Source: an uncultured Butyricicoccus sp.
Lineage (GTDB): Bacteria > Bacillota > Clostridia > Oscillospirales > Butyricicoccaceae
Direction of reading: 5' to 3'
Assembly (NCBI GenBank): GCA_900547195.1
Contig: URFQ01000096.1
Location: 1-8,405, forward strand
DNA: 8,405 nucleotides
Translations under genes and position numbers: made by a program
Part shown: positions 5,461-8,405 of the stretch, one piece after another
Layout: each line of letters starts with the position of its first letter
Numbering within the stretch: the first letter of the stretch is position 1
Notes under the pieces: generated by a model
The model's input: only the letters and a program-made list of their open reading frames with translations
The model's database searches: none
What the model was told of the DNA's origin: nothing

Positions 5461-7317
5461 ATGTCGAAAAAGCAAAAGAAAATGCTGGGGCGCATTTTGG
5501 GCAGTCTGGCGCTCTACTTCGCGGCGATGCTGCTGCCGCTCGCCGGCCTGCCCCGTCTGCTCTGGTATCTGGCAACCTATGCCCTGATTGGCTGGGACGT
5601 ACTGTGGCGTGCGGTACGCAACATCGCCGGCGGTCAGGTGTTTGATGAGAACTTTCTAATGTCGATTGCGACGATCGGCGCGTTTGCGCTTGGGGATTAT
5701 AAGGAAGGCGTTGCCGTCATGCTGTTCTATCAGATTGGCGAGCTGTTCCAAAGCTATGCGGTCGGCCGGTCGCGTCAGTCCATTGCCAGCCTGATGGACA
5801 TTCGTCCCGATTATGCAAATATCGAACACGGCGGTACCTTGGAACAGGTCGATCCGGAAGAAGTCGCGGTCGGCGATGTGATTGTCGTCAAAGCAGGCGA
5901 AAAAATCCCGCTCGATGGCGTTGTCATTGAAGGTTCCTCCTCGCTGGATACCGCGGCGCTCACCGGGGAATCGGTGCCGCGCGACGTGCGGCCCGGCGAT
6001 GAAATTATCAGCGGCTGCATCAATTTGAGCGGCCTGCTGCGCGTACGCACCACCAAAGAATTCGGGGAATCCACGGTTTCCAAAATTCTCGACCTGGTGG
6101 AGAACTCGAACGCAAAAAAAGCCCGTGCAGAAAACTTTATCACCAAATTTGCACGCTATTACACTCCTGCGGTTGTCATTGGCGCAGCTGCACTCGCGGT
6201 GCTGCTCCCGCTTCTGACCGGTGCTGCCTGGTCGGATTCCATCCATCGCGCCCTGATCTTCCTTGTCATCTCCTGCCCGTGCGCGCTGGTGATCTCGATC
6301 CCACTGAGCTTTTTTGGCGGCATTGGCGGCGCCTCCCGCCAGGGCATTCTGGTCAAGGGCGGCAACTATTTGGAAGCGCTGGCTGCAACCGAAATCGTGG
6401 TCTTTGACAAGACCGGCACATTGACGCAAGGTGCATTCCGCGTCACCGAAGTCCAGCCACAGGGCTGTTCCGAAGACCAACTCGTCGAACTGGCCGCGCT
6501 GGCCGAAAGCTTTTCCGAGCACCCGATTTCACGATCACTCCGTGAGGCGTATGGCAAAACGCCGGATGCTTCGCGTGTCACCGAGGTCGAAGAAATCGCA
6601 GGCTACGGTGTGTGCGCAAAAATTGACGGGCGGCAGGTAATTGCCGGAAACCGCCGCCTGATGGAACGCGAAGGGATCCCCTGCCCCGCCCATGCGGCCA
6701 TTGGTACGGTAGTCTATCTGGCGGCGGGCGGCTCCTACGCAGGCTGCATCGTGATCTCCGACGAGGTCAAGCCGGATGCAGCAAGGGCAATCCAGGGCCT
6801 GCGCGAACTCGGTGTGCGGAAAAGCGTGATGCTCACCGGTGACCGCCGGAACGCAGGCGAACATGTTGCGAAAGAACTCGGCTTGGACGAAGTGCATACC
6901 GAACTCCTGCCCGCAGACAAAGTCGATTGCGTAGAAAACCTGCTGGGTCAAAAATCTTCCCGCGGCGTGCTTGTCTTTGTCGGCGACGGCGTCAATGATG
7001 CACCCGTACTTTCCCGGGCAGACGTCGGCGTCGCCATGGGCGGCTTAGGATCGGATGCTGCGATTGAAGCAGCGGACGTCGTGCTAATGGACGACCAGCC
7101 CTCCAAACTGACCGACGCAATCCGTATCGCTAAAAAGACGCTGCGCATCGTAAAGCAGAACATTGTGTTTGCGCTTGGCGTCAAACTGCTCGTGCTTATC
7201 CTGGGTGCGTTCGGCAAGGCGAACATGTGGGAGGCAGTCTTTGCCGACGTCGGTGTGGCAGTGATTGCAATTTTAAATGCGTCGCGCATGCTGCAAGGGG
7301 TTGCCCGCGAAGACTAA
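5461..7317 (+). CDS. cadA: Cd(II)/Zn(II)/Pb(II)-exporting P1B-type ATPase without N-terminal metal-binding domain, 618 aa
   Basis: A membrane pump that uses ATP to export soft divalent metals. The start at 5461 follows AAGGAG seven bases upstream. The actuator loop has TGES (168-171), the sixth helix carries CPC (272-274), phosphorylation is at D316 in DKTGT, and the nucleotide domain has the HP of SEHPIS (354-355), TGD (459-461) and GDGVND (508-513). The P1B-2 subclass is supported by K575 in the seventh helix (GVKLL) and D596 in the eighth (ADVGVAVIAILNASR), the family's Zn/Cd/Pb ligands beside CPC. The N-terminus goes from a basic stretch straight into the first helix, with no CxxC domain. 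That domain is the separate protein just upstream. It is the last gene of the operon, and a hairpin terminator follows 11 bases after the stop. Confidence 0.95.
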   Translation: MSKKQKKMLGRILGSLALYFAAMLLPLAGLPRLLWYLATYALIGWDVLWRAVRNIAGGQVFDENFLMSIATIGAFALGDYKEGVAVMLFYQIGELFQSYAVGRSRQSIASLMDIRPDYANIEHGGTLEQVDPEEVAVGDVIVVKAGEKIPLDGVVIEGSSSLDTAALTGESVPRDVRPGDEIISGCINLSGLLRVRTTKEFGESTVSKILDLVENSNAKKARAENFITKFARYYTPAVVIGAAALAVLLPLLTGAAWSDSIHRALIFLVISCPCALVISIPLSFFGGIGGASRQGILVKGGNYLEALAATEIVVFDKTGTLTQGAFRVTEVQPQGCSEDQLVELAALAESFSEHPISRSLREAYGKTPDASRVTEVEEIAGYGVCAKIDGRQVIAGNRRLMEREGIPCPAHAAIGTVVYLAAGGSYAGCIVISDEVKPDAARAIQGLRELGVRKSVMLTGDRRNAGEHVAKELGLDEVHTELLPADKVDCVENLLGQKSSRGVLVFVGDGVNDAPVLSRADVGVAMGGLGSDAAIEAADVVLMDDQPSKLTDAIRIAKKTLRIVKQNIVFALGVKLLVLILGAFGKANMWEAVFADVGVAVIAILNASRMLQGVARED

Positions 7318-7327
7318 CGGAAACAGC

Positions 7328-7353
7328 AAAGGGGACGGTTTACCGTCCCCTTT
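7328..7353. terminator. Bidirectional intrinsic terminator between cadA and the lipoprotein gene
   Basis: AAAGGGGACGG (7328-7338) and CCGTCCCCTTT (7343-7353) form a perfect 11-bp stem with a TTTA loop. A T-run sits at the 3' base of the stem on either strand, so it can end both cadA and the convergent gene at 7360. The T-runs are short. Confidence 0.88.
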
Positions 7354-7359
7354 AGCCTA

Positions 7360-7920
7360 TTAAAAACATTTGGAGCAGGCCGAGTAGCCCTGCGCCTTTG
7401 CATCGTCCAGCGAAATCGCGATTTTTGACTGCCGCAGATACTGGCATCCGGCGTTGTGGTATTTGGAGCCGGTTTTTGTAATATAAACGGTCTGTGAATT
7501 GCTGGTACTGCTGCCCGCGGATGCGGTCGCGCCGCTTCCAGAGCTTTTGCTTGCGCTCACATTCTGCTTGGCATCTAACTTAGCATATGCATCATCCAGA
7601 TTCTTTTGCGCCGCATCCACCCGCGCCCATAGTTCGTCAATCTGGGTCTGCCGGTTTTCCAGTTCATCCGCCTGCGCGGCATTCTGCGCTTCCAGTTCTG
7701 CAATCCGGTCGGTGTAAGACTGAATCTCTTCCGGAGAAGCCGCACCTTCTTCAAGCGTCTGGATTTTTTCTTCCGCTTTTTCCAGTTCAGCCGCTGCGGT
7801 CTGATACTTGCTTTGCCAATCCTCTGCTGTACTGTTTCCGCATCCCCCGATGCCGGTCAACAGAAGCAGCGCCGCCATGCCCCCGGCAAGCTTTTTTGTA
7901 AACTTCTTGTTTTTGTGCAT
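7360..7920 (-). CDS. Lipoprotein with coiled coil and C-terminal His/Cys (Ada-like zinc) motif, 186 aa
   Basis: Its role is unknown. The start at 7920 follows GGAGGG six bases upstream. A basic n-region (KNKKFTKK), a hydrophobic core (MAALLLLTG) and the lipobox IGGC give a lipidated cysteine at C27, so it should be anchored on the outer face of the membrane. Residues ~33-118 are charged and heptad-like (AAAELEKAEEKIQTLEE, RIAELEAQNAAQADELENRQ), a long coiled coil. A Ser/Gly/Ala linker (~121-143) leads to VYITKTGSKYHNAGCQYL (145-162) and YSACSKCF at the end. H155, C159, C182 and C185 could bind one metal ion. The YH..GC.YL...GY..C..C pattern resembles small Ada-like zinc modules at the ends of secreted clostridial proteins. 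It is convergent with cadA. The upstream region suggests control by Spo0A and a leader terminator. Confidence 0.85.
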   Translation of the reverse strand: MHKNKKFTKKLAGGMAALLLLTGIGGCGNSTAEDWQSKYQTAAAELEKAEEKIQTLEEGAASPEEIQSYTDRIAELEAQNAAQADELENRQTQIDELWARVDAAQKNLDDAYAKLDAKQNVSASKSSGSGATASAGSSTSNSQTVYITKTGSKYHNAGCQYLRQSKIAISLDDAKAQGYSACSKCF

Positions 7921-7940
7921 AGGAATCCCTCCACTTGATG

Positions 7941-7976
7941 AAAAAATGACCCCATCCCTGGTCACAAGATGAGGTC
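7941..7976 (-). terminator. Intrinsic terminator inside the lipoprotein leader
   Basis: Read leftward, GACCTCATC (7976-7968) and GATGGGGTC (7956-7948) form a 9-bp stem with one G-U pair around an 11-base loop, followed by ATTTTTT. It ends 20 bases before the lipoprotein ATG, and no gene lies upstream of it on this strand within the window. It must therefore be an attenuator or the end of a short RNA. Confidence 0.75.
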
Positions 7977-8013
7977 GTATGCTGCGTCGATGACGGTGCT
8001 TGCCTCGGCGCAT
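7941..8013 (-). other. Putative attenuator leader or short RNA, about 70 nt
   Basis: A transcript starting near 8013-8011 would meet the terminator after roughly 70 nt. Upstream of the terminator, GATGCGCCGAGG (8014-8003) could pair with CCTCATC (7974-7968) using a bulge, opening the terminator. TGCG and CGCA within the leader can also pair. These are paper pairings, and no known riboswitch class is recognised. The same stretch read as protein is an Arg/His-rich in-frame extension of the lipoprotein, but no ribosome binding site supports it. Confidence 0.35.
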
Positions 8014-8017
8014 CTTT

Positions 8018-8050
8018 AGGATAGCATGCTTTGTCGAAAATCTATGTCGA
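8018..8050 (-). promoter_or_regulatory. Probable Spo0A-dependent promoter of the lipoprotein leader
   Basis: TATCCT (8023-8018) is preceded by TGC, an extended -10. TCGACA (8050-8045), inside the middle 0A box, lies 21 bases upstream. No good -35 exists at 17 bases. A long spacer with 0A boxes over the -35 is known from Spo0A-activated promoters such as spoIIG and spoIIE of Bacillus subtilis. Confidence 0.5.
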
Positions 8051-8061
8051 ACCGTGTCGAA
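8032..8061 (+). promoter_or_regulatory. Three tandem Spo0A boxes (TGTCGAA)
   Basis: TGTCGAA occurs exactly three times in direct orientation at 8032-8038, 8045-8051 and 8055-8061. It is the consensus 0A box of the sporulation regulator Spo0A. The second and third copies are 10 bases apart, one helical turn, as in tandem dimer sites; the first and second are 13 apart. They lie between the divergent lipoprotein and permease genes. Confidence 0.75.
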
Positions 8062-8114
8062 TTCTATATCTTTATTTTATAGGCATGTTTTAAATTTCTT
8101 TACGGAAAATTAAC

Positions 8115-8164
8115 AATTGCCTCTCTCTATTCCATGCTATAATAGCCGCAAGCGTCTATTATAG
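8115..8164 (+). promoter_or_regulatory. Promoter of the AI-2E-type gene with overlapping palindrome
   Basis: TATAAT (8138-8143) preceded by TGC is an extended -10; the -35 (AATTGC, 8115-8120, 17 bases upstream) is poor. CTATAATAG (8137-8145) and CTATTATAG (8156-8164) are perfect inverted copies over the -10 and start site, and CGC/GCG within the 10-base spacer continues the symmetry. A repressor site is likely. The remaining leader to 8303, about 150 bases, is AT-rich and shows no gene or RNA that I recognise. Confidence 0.55.
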
Positions 8165-8303
8165 TGAATATATATTTATGATTGCAGCAAAAAGAGACTC
8201 TGAACAGGCTTTTGAGCAAAGATGCGTCCTTTGTACCACGATATGCAGAGAGTATTGAAGAATTTTTACTTTTCTTTTTAAAATACGATATGGAGTAAAA
8301 ATT

Positions 8304-8405
8304 ATGGATTTGAACCGAAAAAACATGCAGAAAATTGCATTTCTAATTTTATTTACGGTATTGCTCCTCGTAGGTCTGCAAAACTTTGATCTTGTGATCG
8401 GCAGC
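8304..8405 (+). CDS. N-terminus of an AI-2E family transporter (permease), cut by the window end
   Basis: Only 34 codons are visible. The start at 8304 has GGAG eight bases upstream. The peptide begins with MDLNRKNMQKIAFLILFTVL and continues LLVGLQNFDLVIGS: a basic start followed by one hydrophobic segment at about 11-26. The pattern M-[DE]-x-N-R-K-N-M-x-K, a helix, then GLQN, is typical of the first segment of clostridial AI-2E/PerM-type membrane proteins. These have around seven or eight helices, and their substrates are mostly unproven. The gene has a separate promoter near 8138 and lies divergent from the lipoprotein across the 0A boxes. With so little sequence, the family call rests on this opening motif alone. 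Confidence 0.6.
   Translation, partial: MDLNRKNMQKIAFLILFTVLLLVGLQNFDLVIGS

Noticed and set aside
5656..6522. 288-codon leftward open frame inside cadA.
   Set aside because: It lies wholly opposite the ATPase, whose motifs are all intact, and has low-complexity composition typical of an antisense shadow.
7921..8013. Arg/His-rich N-terminal extension of the lipoprotein.
   Set aside because: It would bury the signal peptide, lacks a ribosome binding site, and overlaps a promoter start and an intrinsic terminator.
8178..8258. 26-codon rightward open frame with a CxxC pair in the leader of the AI-2E-type gene.
   Set aside because: No ribosome binding site and no recognisable similarity. A leader peptide is possible but unsupported.

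Overview
The window looks like chromosomal DNA from a spore-forming clostridial Firmicute, most likely of the Oscillospirales/Ruminococcaceae kind. The reasons are strong AGGAGG-type ribosome binding sites, a T-box leader in front of thrS, TGTCGAA boxes of the Spo0A type, and protein variants typical of that group: a eukaryote/archaeal-like ProRS, a ThrRS without a TGS domain, and a CadA with its metal-binding domain on a separate small protein. The genus cannot be settled from the sequence alone.

Left part (1-4230). A leftward prolyl-tRNA synthetase runs off the left edge. Its last ~35 visible residues are not ProRS but the second helix-turn-helix of an AraC-family regulator, joined in frame at a shared EKAKELL stretch. 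Next is a small rightward beta-sandwich protein that abuts, tail to tail, a leftward thrS. thrS has a complete T-box leader: promoter, Stem I with an ACC (Thr) specifier, T-box, antiterminator and terminator. Upstream, also leftward, is a YcxB-like membrane protein.

Middle part (4184-7353). A leftward glyoxalase/VOC protein has its own promoter and terminator. A rightward cadmium/zinc/lead resistance operon follows: strong promoter, 12-2-12 palindromic operator, CadC-type ArsR/SmtB repressor with both thiolate (alpha3N) and alpha5 sites, a free-standing HMA metallochaperone-like protein, and a P1B-2 ATPase without an N-terminal metal-binding domain. The inferred circuit is metal binding to CadC, release of the operator, and metal export by CadA, perhaps fed by the HMA protein. 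A bidirectional hairpin terminator closes the operon.

Right part (7354-8405). A leftward lipoprotein has a coiled coil and a C-terminal His/Cys motif resembling a small zinc site. Its long upstream region carries an intrinsic terminator inside the leader, an extended -10 promoter and three tandem Spo0A-type boxes. Beyond these, a rightward promoter overlapped by a palindrome leads to the start of an AI-2E-type permease cut by the window end.

The observations most worth a second look are the ProRS/AraC chimera, which may be real or a misassembly, and the Spo0A-box/promoter/terminator module ahead of the lipoprotein, which may make an attenuated leader or a small RNA. I see no CRISPR array, transposase, tRNA or rRNA gene.
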